From: Oreohelix idahoensis
Lineage: Eukaryota; Mollusca; Gastropoda; Stylommatophora; Oreohelicidae
Assembly: GCA_024509875.1 (NCBI GenBank)
Contig: JAMPIV010012248.1
Location: forward strand, 1-64,000
DNA: 64,000 nt
Direction of reading: 5' to 3'
The notes beneath the pieces were generated by a model that was not told the DNA's origin, ran no database searches, and saw only the letters and a list, made by a program, of their open reading frames with translations. Numbering within the stretch: position 1 is the first letter of the stretch; the number at the start of each line of letters is the position of its first letter. Of this stretch, positions 22,633-34,526 are shown one piece after another. Made by a program: the position numbers and the translations under genes.

Positions 22633-22959
22633 ATGGGACCGAGCATCGTTCGGATAATCAAAAGTTCGGATAATTGGATTACATAATGTATCGAGTACAT
22701 GTGCACATATTTCTAAAAATAATTAACCATTACAAGGAAAATACACTATAAAACATATTTACTTGTACTGTAATAATAATACCCACACTGTATTAGATCA
22801 CTGTATCACCAAAATCTTTCATTACACTGCAGTGCATGTACTACTTGTACAGTATTATTATTTTTATTTTAAAAAGAGAAATATTTTCAAAATAACATTA
22901 CAAACGATTCAAAACCAGGCACAACTTACGTATACATGTACTTGCACAGATGTAGCCCA

Positions 22960-23999
22960 CTATTTAAAATAATGAGGAATCCTCTTTTGCACCAAACTGG
23001 ATAGTCTCCTTTTGGCTGCTAAGTCCCGCATTCTCTTCAACAGCAGAAGCTGTGTAGGACAGCTGTCACCTTCTTGCTCGTACCAAGCCATCGTTGTTTC
23101 TAGTGCTATAAAGGCTTCTTCAGGACTTGGTCGACGTTTTGGGTTATCTTCATAATTTACAAGTACATCATGTACTTCTGAGGAGTCTTCATCATCGGTC
23201 ACTACATGTATTTGGTTTTCTTCTTGCACAAAAGACAACATTTCTTCGTCATTCAAAAACTGAAAACCAGAATCATTATCATCTTCTAGCCACAAGTGTG
23301 CATCATCTTTGTCACAGTCCGAAAATCCGGGCATTGCTTGAAACAGTTCCACAACTTCATTTATACAATCATCATTTGTGTCCACTGCAGTAGTTTCATT
23401 TCCTCCTTTTTTCCCAAGCAATCTATTCCAAGCCTTGTTGAGATTATCTTGTGACAGGGTGGTCCAAGCATCAGCTAACATATAGCAGCAGTCTTTGAGA
23501 TTAAGCTTTTTGGAAAACGCCACCACACTTTCTTCATCTTCAGCCAACAATAAACGACGCAGGACTTCCTTCTTGTACATCTTTTTAAGCTTTGCTATAA
23601 CACCCTGATCCATTGGTTGAATCAGTGCTGTTACATTGGGAGGCAGAAAAATTACTTTAAAATTTGCATCAACTGCATTCAATGTATCCGTCTCTGGATG
23701 AGATGGTGCATTGTCCAGTAGAAGAATTACTTTTCCAGTTTTCTTTTCTTGTTCTCTCGACCTCTTCACCAATCAAGAAATATTTCACTATCCCATTTTC
23801 ACTATCCAATTTCGATGCAAAACTCATAGTTTTATTCTTGTTACTTTTGATGTCAGAGACGGTAGCTTTCCCAACATTGAAAATCCTTGCAAGACACAGT
23901 TTCACCTTTTCCTAGTCTCTTGATAATTTCTGTTTTCGTTTCAACTGACAATACATTGCGGTTCCTTTTATATGCTTTAGGCCTACTGGAAGATGCCAT
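22960..23999 (-). pseudogene. pogo/Tigger-like transposase, truncated and frameshifted
   Basis: The gene starts at the ATG at 23999 with a basic N-terminus (MASSRPKAYKRNRNVL) and a CENP-B-type helix-turn-helix. A one-base frameshift near 23890 moves the HTH into a second frame, with ARIFNVGKATVSDIK. A large internal deletion near 23765-23800 removes the first part of the DDE domain. The C-terminal part (to 22960) retains LLLDNAPSHP with the second catalytic Asp, then FLPPNVTALIQPMDQGVI, both hallmarks of the pogo/Tigger/jerky family, and an acidic tail. Intact family members are usually near 500 residues; about 350 remain here. It once cut and pasted the element through the inverted repeats. 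Confidence 0.88.
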
Positions 24000-24330
24000 A
24001 TCGCACAGAGAAATACTTGTACACCAAAATTATTCTGCTGTAGTAGCAGACACAATTATTTTAAGTTGAACTGTCTGTTTAGCCAGTGTTCTGCCTAGAA
24101 CGCACACGTACACTGGATTGGTAAACCAGATATTAACTGACATTATGATCTAACTGACTTCCTGTACATAAACGACCGACCATTAGCCCATCCCATCCTC
24201 TACAAATTGTTTGCACACATTTGAAGCTTGCCGCATCAAAATATTCAGAAATATAGTCAAACGTGACTGGTGGCGCCTGATTTTTTTTTTTCTGGAAAAA
24301 GTGTTCGGATAATTGGGTGTTCGGATAATT

Positions 24331-24357
24331 GGGGTTCGGATAAATGGAGTTCTACTG
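24331..24357 (-). repeat. Right terminal inverted repeat of the pogo-like element
   Basis: Reverse complement of the left end, ending ttctactg and followed by the TA duplication. Two further direct copies of gttcggataattgg precede it. Confidence 0.93.
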
Positions 24358-24359
24358 TA

Positions 24360-25183
24360 TCAACTTTTTCTAGAAACACTAGCGCTACCTGCCAGTTAAG
24401 GATGAAAACTTCTTGTCCTATACCTAATTATCTTCGATCAGGCTTGTCATGTAGTTAAGAAAGATGTTAGCTACTTCCTTCTACTTAACGCACTCTTCAA
24501 TTTTTCACCTACAGTCAAGCCCGCCAAGAGCCCAGTTGAGGCTAGGTCCATATCTTATTGTGGGACCCCTCACTGTTCAGGAAGTAGGGTAAAAAGTGGC
24601 TGATCGTGCTTCTCGGAAAAATAACGGCTAACGCTAATCATAACCCGGACTTTTACCCCCATTCGAGTTTTTTTCTGAAGTTCGGTTACTTATCGATACC
24701 CGTTTGTGCGAAATCCAGCGTCTGTCCTTGTTATTCTGCGATTCAACCGATAAAATCAAATACGTAAATGTATAAGCCAGATTTTTCAGTTACCCTACAC
24801 ACCTTAAATTTCTTAGATTGGACATGGTTTTTACTGCATATTTGCGTCGGTGACGCAGGCACAATGTTTACGTTACAGGTGTGCAGAGGGATTTTGTTGC
24901 ACGGTGTGTGCAGGTAGATGGGCGGCATCCTGTTTGACATTTGTGTCCGTGTGAGGACAGAGTGTGGAGGACTTGCTGTGGAGTCATGGAATGTAGGCCA
25001 TAAATACAAGTCTCTGCTTCTTCTTTTATTCCTCCTCTTCTTCTAATCTTCCTCTTCTTTATATTACTTTTATAATGATAAATGCCTTAATAATGCTTAA
25101 AGTAAATGTGAGGATGAAAGGATACAGTATACATGATGAGAGAGAGAGGAAGGGCAGAATGTCGGACAGGCCTGCGTGCCCAA
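24360..25183. other. Unannotated spacer before element 2
   Basis: No gene recognised. A pyrimidine-rich stretch (tcttcttttattcctcc) lies near 25017-25060, similar to the tract that follows element 2. Confidence 0.35.
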
Positions 25184-26063
25184 TTCTTTGTCATGAAATA
25201 TTCTAATCCACATATATAAATTATTAGGTAAATATGAAGCCTAACAAATAAAATTAATAAAGAGAAGAGCAATGGTAAAATGACAGTGCTGTCACAAGGA
25301 ATGTACTCGAAATCCCCCTTGTTTTCTGCTTCGTCTGCAAATTGTAACGCTTTCACGTTGATAGTAAAAGCTTACTGTATTATACCCGCTTTCTTCAATG
25401 AAACGTGTGCTGTATTTCTTGGAAAAACATTAAGAGGCAGACTGCGTAATGACCTAAATTTTAAATTCCGTTCATGTCTTTTTCTACATTACGTTACCAA
25501 AACGAACGAACAGTTGGACTAAAGGATAGCGAGAAGGGAGAGGAAGCCGAACACTAAACACGCTTCGCGCGATACGCAAATGCTGCCATCACGCGTGTAA
25601 GTCTACATGCACTAATTTTTTTTCAGACGGACAGTGATAAAATACACTACCCTTTCCCAGAGTTAGTTTTATAAATCATAACAGACTCTTATTAGAAAAG
25701 ATAACAATAGATGGGTTTACGTTTGAACACATAACAGTACCCAGATAGCACATCTTCCAAACAGGAGGTAGAAGAAATTGCATATTTTGAACGCAGCCAC
25801 GTAGCTCCTTTAAATTAGTATTTTTGGGTTCCTTAGGGCTTGCTGACAAATAATATGTAAAACGTTACGCAAATAGTACAGGAATTAATAAATTATACCC
25901 AAAATAAAATATTGGGGGTGCCTGACAGCATAAAATCATTTCTGCTCATAAGATTTTTTTTTAACGTGTTTGAAAAAAATTTACGTTACAGAAATAGCCT
26001 ACCATGTAAACTCCAAATTGATTGGAGCGCAACAAATGAAAGCCTAACCACGATTGGTCGGGC

Positions 26064-26071
26064 TATAAATA
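26064..26071 (+). promoter_or_regulatory. Putative TATA box in the element 2 LTR
   Basis: TATAAATA in the context ggtcgggctataaatacta. It is conserved at the matching place in the 3' LTR (32260-32267) and in both LTRs of element 3 (51414 and 57709). A polyadenylation signal lies about 180 bp downstream, fitting an LTR promoter. Confidence 0.6.
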
Positions 26072-26246
26072 CTATCTTGGTTGTTAGGGGAAACGGGGAA
26101 AGGTAACATTTTTTCAAACACTTGTCGAAACGTGGCTCATTGGTCAGACTCGCTGATATACACACTTGGGAGCGTTAGTTCGAGACCACTTGTTTAAAAT
26201 AGCTTGATAAAGCATCAGTGCGTTGAAGCCAGCATATATTTGGCTA

Positions 26247-26252
26247 AATAAA
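26247..26252 (+). terminator. Putative polyadenylation signal in the element 2 LTR
   Basis: AATAAA in the context gctaaataaaagcctgg. It is conserved in the LTRs of element 3 (51600-51605 in the 5' copy), marking the likely end of R. Confidence 0.55.
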
Positions 26253-26310
26253 AGCCTGGAAGATAAGCAGAAGGAAATTTGTGCCAGTTTGTGCCAGAAT
26301 TCATTGCTAA

Positions 26311-26547
26311 TCAACGTATCTGTGTTATTCGTATGAATTGTGGGACAGTGGTCTTGATGGTAGTGAGCAGCACCTGGTCAGAGATTTGCTGAATCCAGTG
26401 TCGGACAGCATACTCCTTGGTCCTTTTAGCTATCAGTGAGGTGTCTCCAGAGCCCAGAAGAGAATTCGAGCAGAGGAGTCCTCTCCTGCCGCCATCACTC
26501 AAGATAAGCAGAGTTGGCCAGCTGAGCTCAACATTATGCCCCCTCAT
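26311..26547 (-). other. Antisense open frame conserved between LTR families
   Basis: A 78-residue antisense frame (core MRGHNVELSWP ... GLLCSNS ... GSGDTSLIAK ... KEYAV). A homologous, equally open frame occurs at 51662-51931 and 57957-58226 in element 3. I do not recognise the protein. Conservation may only reflect DNA homology between the LTRs. Confidence 0.2.
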
Positions 26548-27216
26548 CTTGAAATAACTTTATAAAAATACTATTCAGAGGGGAATTTACTTGTCTTAAA
26601 ATCAGGAACTGTGAACATCTCCAATACTGGTCCCTAAAGACAAACTATTGAAGTCATGATGACAAATACCAACAGAGCTTGAACAAAACAAAACCAGTAT
26701 TACCTCATTTTACACTACACAACTGACACACATAGAACATTTGTAATAATATATGTCACTACAATATTCATATTAAATACATTCTGTACATAACTTGGAA
26801 TTTAAATTGATTGTGATTCCTGGTTCCCTTGTAGTTGAATCAGGACACATATTCATTCATGCTAGTAATGAATACATATTGTTATTTGAACCGTTACGAG
26901 TGACTTCTTTAAGCTATTCTCATAGAGTGTTATATGTATGTGAGTGTCACAGTGTTGTTAAGAGTAGTGGATTAAATTAAATTGTTTATCTGTCTGTTGT
27001 TGTGACTTACACTTCACCATACTCATACCCTAGACACATAACGTAGCATCACACTATTCCAGAATAATTCTGACTGAGATATATAGATATGTGGTAGCAA
27101 GTAAGGTTATCTATAATACACTACTCTTAATAGATATAGATACCTTCACAGCTGATCTCAGTCAGTACACTAAGTTTCCTATAAATATTTATAACATCCC
27201 ACTTCACCACATATAT

Positions 27217-27236
27217 TGGGGTCTCGCTCTTGGGAT
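27217..27236 (+). promoter_or_regulatory. Primer-binding site of element 2
   Basis: Five bases after the LTR, tggggtctcgctcttgggat matches the element 1 site through TGGGGTCTCG and then diverges slightly. It probably uses the same tRNA primer class. Confidence 0.6.
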
Positions 27237-27403
27237 TTTGAATCTTTAACTATTAAAAATATTGGGGGTAATTCACTTCAGGGAATATAAGAATTAAAAG
27301 GTATCCTTGGGTGGAATTAAATAAGGTTGAGCTCACGGTGCCTGTGTTGTCCATTAGAGATTGAATTGTTGGTTAGACATTATATAAAGTTACCTGATAG
27401 ACA

Positions 27404-29398
27404 ATGGCGGACCTGGCCAAATTTCGATCTGCTGCGGTTCAGACTGCAAAAGAGTTAGGATTAGATGGGCAAGTTATGGTTGCCTATGTCACAACGGAAT
27501 GTGACAAATTTATTGAACGCGAAGAAAGAAGATTAGAAAAAGAAGCCGAAAGAAAGTTAGAGGCTGAGACTAAGAGGTTGCAAGCTGAGGCTGAGACTAA
27601 GAGGTTGCAGATTGAGGCTGACAAAGAGGCTAAAGCATTGGAAGCCGAGGAAAGAAGACAAGCTGCAGAAAGAGAAGAGAAGAGATTAGCTGCAGAGAGG
27701 GAAGCAGAAAAGGAGGAGAAGAGATTACAAAGGGAACATGAGTTACGACTAAGGGAGTTGAGTTTCAAGGCCATGCTCCTGAAAATGGTGCCAGTCCCTT
27801 TGCCTCTGATGCTACGGTTACTCAGGGAGCCTCGACCTCAGCTATGAACTTTCATTTAGATCATTTTGTTGAGAAAGACGATGATATTGAGAGCTATATA
27901 AATAGGTATGAACTATTAGCCACCACGTATGGGTTAGAGAGAGAAAGGTGGAGCTTAAAGTTATCTCAGGGACTTCGTGGGGCAGCTTATGAAGTTTTTG
28001 CAAAAATGAGCAGAGGTGATCAGGAAAATTATGACATGCTAAAGCAGGCTCTTTTGTTAAGGTATGAAAAGAATGCAGAGTTTTACAGGAAAAAAATTTA
28101 GGAATGCTAAACTACTGTCAGGTGAAACCTATCACCAGTTCTCTGCACGAATAGAGACATACTTGGAGAAATGGACTTCTCTGGGGAAAACCCAAGATCT
28201 TAAGGAAATGGTCCTTATAGAGCAACTAAGAGAGTCCATGGCTCCAGACCTGAGAAAGTTTCTCATGGAACAAGGTGCAGAGAGGCTGGGTGAGTTGCTA
28301 AATGTTGCTGAAAGGTATCAAGCAGCTCAAGCAGAGGTAACAGGTAATAAAAAGAAACAGGTGGATAACTTTAGGGCACCACAGAACTTTAATAAATTTG
28401 ATCCTAAGGATCAAAATAAAGGTAAGCACCAATTTGATAGGCCACGGTATGACAATAAAAATAAATTCCCACAATTCGATGAAAGGAAATATGATGAAAG
28501 AAAATCTTTCAACCAAGGAAAAAGGTGGTGTAAAAATTGTAAGATGAACAATCATGACACTGACCGTTGCAGAAGGAAACCTGTGTATATGGCAACCCTT
28601 CAGGTCAGGTCGACCTCAAGACAGGAGGAGGATATTATGTTAGATACCACTCCAGAAGAGATGAGGAAGGCACAGGCTGGGGATAAAACACTCAAGCCTT
28701 GTTTCAGAAAATTGTCAACTTGTCATACAACTCCAGGCAAGGGAGATTTTTACATGAAAAACAAGTTGATGTATAGGAAGGCCGGAACTAGATCCCATGG
28801 TCACGGACAGCTGGTTCTTCCAAAGAGATATAGGACAGACTTAATAAGGAGCCTACATGTGAAACCAGATGGGGACCATGAGAAAATAGGTACCATCATT
28901 CAAAAGGTGGCTCACAATTATTATTGGCCCAAAGCAAGATGGGACATTGAGAACTTTGTAGAAAGGTGTAGCATAGCACATGAGGGAACACCCACAAGTG
29001 GGAACATGGATCAGGACCTGGACACGCCATGGGGCAAAATCAGGCCTGACAATAAAAGGAAAAATAAATTTGATAAAGTGGACCAAATGGAATGGGAAGC
29101 CCCTTTTCACGGACAAGCTTCACTTAACTGTTTTACAATGGCCACTATGCGGAGAGTGCAAAAAGATGTCTTACCCCAGGATAAGCCGAAAATCCCTCAA
29201 TCGCACTTAAACAAACTGGAGGAAGAGGATGTAGAGAGGAAATCTCTCATCAAGAATTTTAAGTGGGGAGAAAGCCCCAAAAGAAAAATTGGTAGCGGTC
29301 GTTTTGTGAATGATAATTCTGGGAGGAAAAATCATCACTATAAAGCTTCGAGTGGAAGAGACCATACGGTGCATGGACAAATAGGTCCACACAATTAA
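27404..29398 (+). pseudogene. Gag-like ORF1 of element 2, lacking protease, with a novel C-terminal segment
   Basis: The start is the ATG at 27404 (MADLAKFRSAA). A charged coiled coil is followed by the capsid/SCAN-like region and the CCHC knuckle (CKNCKMNNHDTDRC, near 28530). Directly after RRKP the sequence jumps to MATLQVRS, skipping the roughly 125 residues that hold the DTG protease in element 1. The integrase zinc domain follows (HVKPDGDHEKIG ... NYYWP ... FVERC), but homology stops after the first Cys of the CxxC pair. An unrelated tail of about 140 residues (28970-29398, lysine- and acid-rich) closes ORF1 at a TAA. Two one-base indels break the frame: near 27757 (a lost T) and near 28090 (an extra A in an A run). 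The unrelated tail is shared with element 3. Confidence 0.88.
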
Positions 29399-31314
29399 AG
29401 GTCCATATGTAGCTTTGTTAAGAACGTGGACTGATGAAAAGGCAGAGGAAAACATTACATCTTCATACCAATATGTGAATGAGCTGACCACTCGGTTGAA
29501 AACTGGCTGGAAACTTGCCAATGAAAATTTGAAACAAGCCAGGAAGAAACATGCTGCCTATTATAACAGGAAGGCGAAAGACAGAAATTTGGCTGTGGGA
29601 GAGAAGGTACTGCTTCTTTTGCCCGGGAGTCAGAATAAGTTACAAATTGGATGGCAGGGTCCATATACAGTTCTAGAGAAGGTGTCTAGAACAAAATTAT
29701 AAGATAGATAAGAAGGGGAAAGAAAAAATCTATCATGTGAATCTCCTGAAGAAATATTTGGAAAGAGAACATCAGGAAGAGACACACTTGTTGACCTTGT
29801 CCATCGCCATGGAGATGAAAAAGGAACCACTTTCATCATTTGAATATCCATTACACCCCTGTGAGACAGCAGCACAGGTGAAAATCAGTACACATTTAAC
29901 GAAAACTCAGAAAGAGAGAGTGCAACAGGTTCTAAAGAATCATGCAGAGGTGTTAACAGACCGACCAGGGCATACAAACCTATTGGAATATGATATGAAA
30001 CTCATAGACTCCACACCTGTCTGTATGAAAACATATTCGATTCCGTTTGCTAAGGAAAAAGCTTTGAAGGAAGAGATAGACTATCTATTGAAGGAAGGAA
30101 TTATTTCGCACAGTGAGTCTTCGTATAGTTCCGGTGTTGTACTCTTAAGGAAGCCCTCTGGAGAACATAGACTCTGTATAGATTACAGGAGACTGAATGC
30201 TATTACAGAAGGACAGGTGGATCCATTGCCGGATACAAATCAGCTGTTTGCCAGACTAAATAAAGCTAAATATTTCTCAAAAGTGGATCTGAGTAAAGGA
30301 TACTATCAGATTCCAGTAAAGCCTGAGGTTAGACCATACCTAGCTTTTAGTACCTCAGAAGGACACTATGAGTTTAATAGATTGCCATTTGGATTGAAGA
30401 ATGCGCCTAGTGTCTTCTCTAGAATGATGAGAAAATTATTGGATCCTCTGAATAATCCCTGTATAACAAATTTTATGGATGATATCCTTATAGCAACAGA
30501 AACATTTGAGGAACACATTGACTCTCTGAACATGCTGTTTGATCGACTTAGGGAGGCAAATTTAACAGCCCGACCAACCAAATGTTGCGTTGGATGTAAA
30601 GAATTGGAATTTTTGGGACACACAGTTTATCAGGGAAACATGACCCCTGACCCAAAGAACTTTAGAAAACTACAGAAAGCCCCGAGACCACAAACCAAGA
30701 AGGACGTGAGATCCTTTGTCTCATTATGTGGTTTCTACCAGAAGTATATCAAAAACTTTAATTCCATATGTGCACCTTTAACTGAATTGACACGTAAAGG
30801 ACATCCAGATCGCATTACATGGACACCACAATGTGAAATGACTTACCAAGAATTGAAGGAAAAGCTCACAAGTAAACCCATTTTGAAATTACCTGACTTA
30901 AGTCAAGAATTCATAGTAAGGACGGATGCAAGTAATGTTGGGTTAGGTGCAACTTTACTACAGAAATCAGATGCATTGGATGGGGAATTAAGCCCAGTGG
31001 CATATGCTAGCAGAAAGTTGAATAAAGCTGAAATCAACTACTCAACTAGCGAAAAAGAATGTCTTGCAGTAATATGGGCAATAAAGAAATTCAATATTTA
31101 TCTATATGGGAAGGCATTTAAGTTGCAAACTGACCACAAACCTTTATCGTTTTTAGCACAGGCTAAGCATGAGAACTCTAGGTTACTCCGATGGTCTTTG
31201 CTTCTGGCTCCATATAATTTTAGCATTGAATATATATCTGGAAAAACCAATCTGGGAGCGGATTTTTTAAGCCGCCATCCGTGTGATGAGAATCACCGTA
31301 AACCCCAGAAATAA
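29394..31314 (+). pseudogene. Pol ORF2 of element 2: integrase C-terminus, RT and RNase H
   Basis: The frame overlaps the end of ORF1 in the +1 direction. It begins within the integrase C-terminal region (IKGP, LLRTWTDEKAEEN, then the GPY motif WQGPYTVLEKVS). RT follows with VDLSKGYYQIP and FMDD, then RNase H with RTDAS, SEKEC and TDH. The DDE integrase core is missing. One extra A near 29692-29697 splits the frame between the GPY motif and RT. RT and RNase H are continuous from 29737 to 31314 with no stop, and all catalytic motifs are present. Confidence 0.9.
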
Positions 31315-31370
31315 TAATAAATTTCTCTATGTGTATATAGAATAAAGGACTGACATATAATGTCTGTTTT

Positions 31371-31381
31371 AAGAGGGGAGG
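31371..31381 (+). promoter_or_regulatory. Polypurine tract of element 2
   Basis: aagaggggagg lies directly before the 3' LTR, the normal site for plus-strand priming. The same sequence precedes the 3' LTR of element 3. Confidence 0.8.
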
Positions 31382-33408
31382 TGTCATGAAATATTCTAAT
31401 CCACATATATATAAATTATTAGGTAAATATGAAGCCTAACAAATAAAATTAATAAAGAGAAGAGCAATGGTAAAATGACAGTGCTGTCACAAGGAATGTA
31501 CTCGAAATCCCCCTTGTTTTCTGCTTCGTCTGCAAATTGTAACGCTTTCACGTTGATAGTAAAAGCTTACTGTATTATACCCGCTTTCTTCAATGAAACG
31601 TGTGCTGTATTTCTTGGAAAAAACATTAAGAGGCAGACTGCGTAATGACCTAAATTTTAAATTCCATTCATGTCTTTTTCTACATTACGTTACCAAAACG
31701 AACGAACAGTTGGACTAAAGGATAGCGAGAAGGGAGAGGAAGCCGAACACTAAACACGCTTCGCGCGATACGCAAATGCTGCCATCACGCGTGTAAGTCT
31801 ACATGCACTAATTTTTTTTCAGACGGACAGTGATAAAATACACTACCCTTTCCCAGAGTTAGGTTTATAAATCATAACAGACTCTTATTAGAAAAGATAA
31901 CAATAGATGGGTTTACGTTTGAACACATAACAGTACCCAGACAGCACATCTTCCAAACAGGAGGTAGAAGAAATTGCATATTTTGAACGCAGCCACGTAG
32001 CTCCTTTAAATTAGTATTTTTGGGTTCCTTAGGGCTTGCTGACAAATAATATGTAAAACGTTACGCAAATAGTCCAGGAATTAATAAATTATACCCAAAA
32101 TAAAATATTGGGGGTGCCTGACAGCATAAAATCATTTCTGCTCATAAGATTTTTTTTTAACGTGTTTGAAAAAAATTTACGTTACAGAAATAGCCTACCA
32201 TGTAAACTCCAAATTGATTGGAGCGCAACAAATGAAAGCCTAACCACGATTGGTCGGGCTATAAATACTATCTTGGTTGTTAGGGGAAACGGGGAAAGGT
32301 AACATTTTTTCAAACACTTGTCGAAACGTGGCTCATTGGTCAGACTCGCTGATATACACACTTGGGAGCGTTAGTTCGAGACCACTTGTTTAAAATAGCT
32401 TGATAAAGCATCAGTGCGTTGAAGCCAGCATATATTTGGCTAAATAAAAGCCTGGAAGATAAGCAGAAGGAAATTTGTGCCAGTTTGTGCCAGAATTCAT
32501 TGCTAATCAACGTATCTGTGTTATTCGTATGAATTGTGGGACAGTGGTCTTGATGGTAGTGAGCAGCACCTGGTCAGAGATTTGCTGAATCCAGTGTCGG
32601 ACAGCATACTCCTTGGTCCTTTTAGCTATCAGTGAGGTGTCTCCAGAGCCCAGAAGAGAATTCGAGCAGAGGAGTCCTCTCCTGCCGCCATCACTCAAGA
32701 TAAGCAGAGTTGGCCAGCTGAGCTCAACATTATGCCCCCTCATCTTGAAATAACTTTATAAAAATACTATTCAGAGGGGAATTTACTTGTCTTAAAATCA
32801 GGAACTGTGAACATCTCCAATACTGGTCCCTAAAGACAAACTATTGAAGTCATGATGACAAATACCAACAGAGCTTGAACAAAACAAAACCAGTATTACC
32901 TCATTTTACCACTACACAACTGACACACATAGAACATTTGTAATAATATATGTCACTACAATATTCATATTAAATACATTCTGTACATAACTTGGAATTT
33001 AAATTGATTGTGATTCCTGGTTCCCTTGTAGTTGAATCAGGACACATATTCATTCATGCTAGTAATGAATACATATTGTTATTTGAACCGTTACGAGTGA
33101 CTTCTTTAAGCTATTCTCATAGAGTGTTATATGTATGTGAGTGTCACAGTGTTGTTAAGAGTAGTGGATTAAATTAAATTGTTTATCTGTCTGTTGTTGT
33201 GACTTACACTTCACCATACTCATACCCTAGACACATAACGTAGCATCACACTATTCCAGAATAATTCTGACTGAGATATATAGATATGTGGTAGCAAGTA
33301 AGGTTATCTATAATACACTACTCTTAATAGATATAGATACCTTCACAGCTGATCTCAGTCAGTACACTAAGTTTCCTATAAATATTTATAACATCCCACT
33401 TCACCACA
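31382..33408 (+). repeat. 3' LTR of element 2
   Basis: 2027 bp, almost identical to the 5' LTR. I noticed only a few single-base differences and small indels, for example cagatagcac versus cagacagcac. Confidence 0.95.
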
Positions 33409-33427
33409 TTCTTAACCCTTTGAAAAT

Positions 33428-33650
33428 AAAGTTCGTTCGTTCGTTCGTTCCTCTTCCTCTTTTCGTCCTCTTCTTCTTCTTCTAATCTTCCTCTTCTTTT
33501 TTTCTTCCTTTTCTTCTTCTTTTCTTCTTTTCATCCTCTTTTCTTCCTCTTTCTTCCTCTTCTTCTTTTCTTCTTCTTTTATTCCTCTTCTTCTTCTAAT
33601 CTTCCTCTTCTTCTTCCTCTTCCCCTTCTTCTTCTTCTTCTTCTAGAGCC
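33428..33650. repeat. (TTCG)n and (CTT)n-rich low-complexity tract
   Basis: Four or five ttcg units are followed by over 150 bp of interrupted cttctt / tcctcttc pyrimidine repeats directly next to element 2. Confidence 0.85.
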
Positions 33651-34526
33651 ATGCCGGCTGTCGTATGCGACCATGTCTCTTCACAACTTCCTGTCCCATG
33701 TGTTTTTTTTACCCATTCATTAGTTAACTTTTTTGTTGTGTGCAAGCCATGATGTTAAACTGTTCTGTCGCCTTCTGTCTCTTTTGTCTACTTGTACTTC
33801 CTGCTGTAAGTGAATTCCAGCGTTCCTCTTGTCATAGCATGCTAATATCTTCCTGATGTCTGGAAGTCACCCAAGCGTTATTAATATAATCAATATTTTT
33901 ATTTTTCTAAACGTTATATACTTAGGCGTGCACTGCTTGTCTCTTTTATCTCCATGTGTGCGTGCTGTTTTCTCTCTCACTTATCTTCTGATCATGTTTC
34001 TTTATATTTTTCTCTCGCTTTAAGTTAGTTATCTCCCCTGTTTAACCAGCAGTATAACAAAATATTATCCTTTATATGTCCTGGAACGTGGGGAACGCCG
34101 AACAGGGAGGCTAAGCGTCAGATCGATCACTTCAATCCAAGCCTTTTACCAAATATAAACCAACAATCTAAATTTTATTCAAAATTAGCATTTATCATGT
34201 TCAGTTAGGCTTAGTGCTAATTTCTTATTATTAAAATAATAGGACGTGAGGCACAAAGCTATCTCTGGATCATTTAAGATACAGTGCGTGTTGCAGCAGG
34301 TACGGCCTGCCTTTCTTGATCGTTCCTCTCCAGTTACCTGTTCCGAGTCAGTTAACGTACACCCTAAATATAAGAGTGAGAACCTCCAGTAGCAAGTTTT
34401 GCGTACAATATACTTGATAATCCAACATTCATTATAGATGGAATACTGACATAAACAGCAGCCGCTCTTCATGTCATCTTCCGGGTGTAATCAAGATTTG
34501 GATGTGAACTTAAGTGTTATCTGACT
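33651..34526. other. Unannotated spacer
   Basis: No gene or named repeat recognised. Confidence 0.35.

Larger units (their letters stand above)
22606..24357 (-). mobile_element. pogo/Tigger-like DNA transposon, internally deleted
   Basis: A 1752-bp element with 27-bp terminal inverted repeats starting CAGTAGAACTCCATTTATCC. It is flanked by TA dinucleotides (22604-22605 and 24358-24359), as expected for the Tc1/mariner-pogo superfamily. Subterminal copies of ttcggataat occur inside both ends. The transposase is on the minus strand and is incomplete, so this copy is non-autonomous. Confidence 0.92.
25189..27211 (+). repeat. 5' LTR of element 2
   Basis: 2023 bp, starting TGTCATG and ending CACCACA. 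It contains a TATA box and a polyadenylation signal in plausible U3-R-U5 order. It is unrelated to the element 1 LTR but clearly related to that of element 3. Confidence 0.95.
25189..33408 (+). mobile_element. Element 2: non-autonomous Gmr1-like LTR retrotransposon
   Basis: An 8220-bp plus-strand insertion with LTRs of about 2.02 kb (25189-27211 and 31382-33408) and a perfect 5-bp target-site duplication, ttctt (25184-25188 and 33409-33413). Coding order is Gag, CCHC knuckle, partial integrase zinc domain, an unrelated segment, integrase C-terminus, RT, RNase H. The protease and the integrase catalytic core are absent. The LTR pair differs at only a few positions, so insertion was recent even though the copy lacks functions essential for movement. 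Confidence 0.95.
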
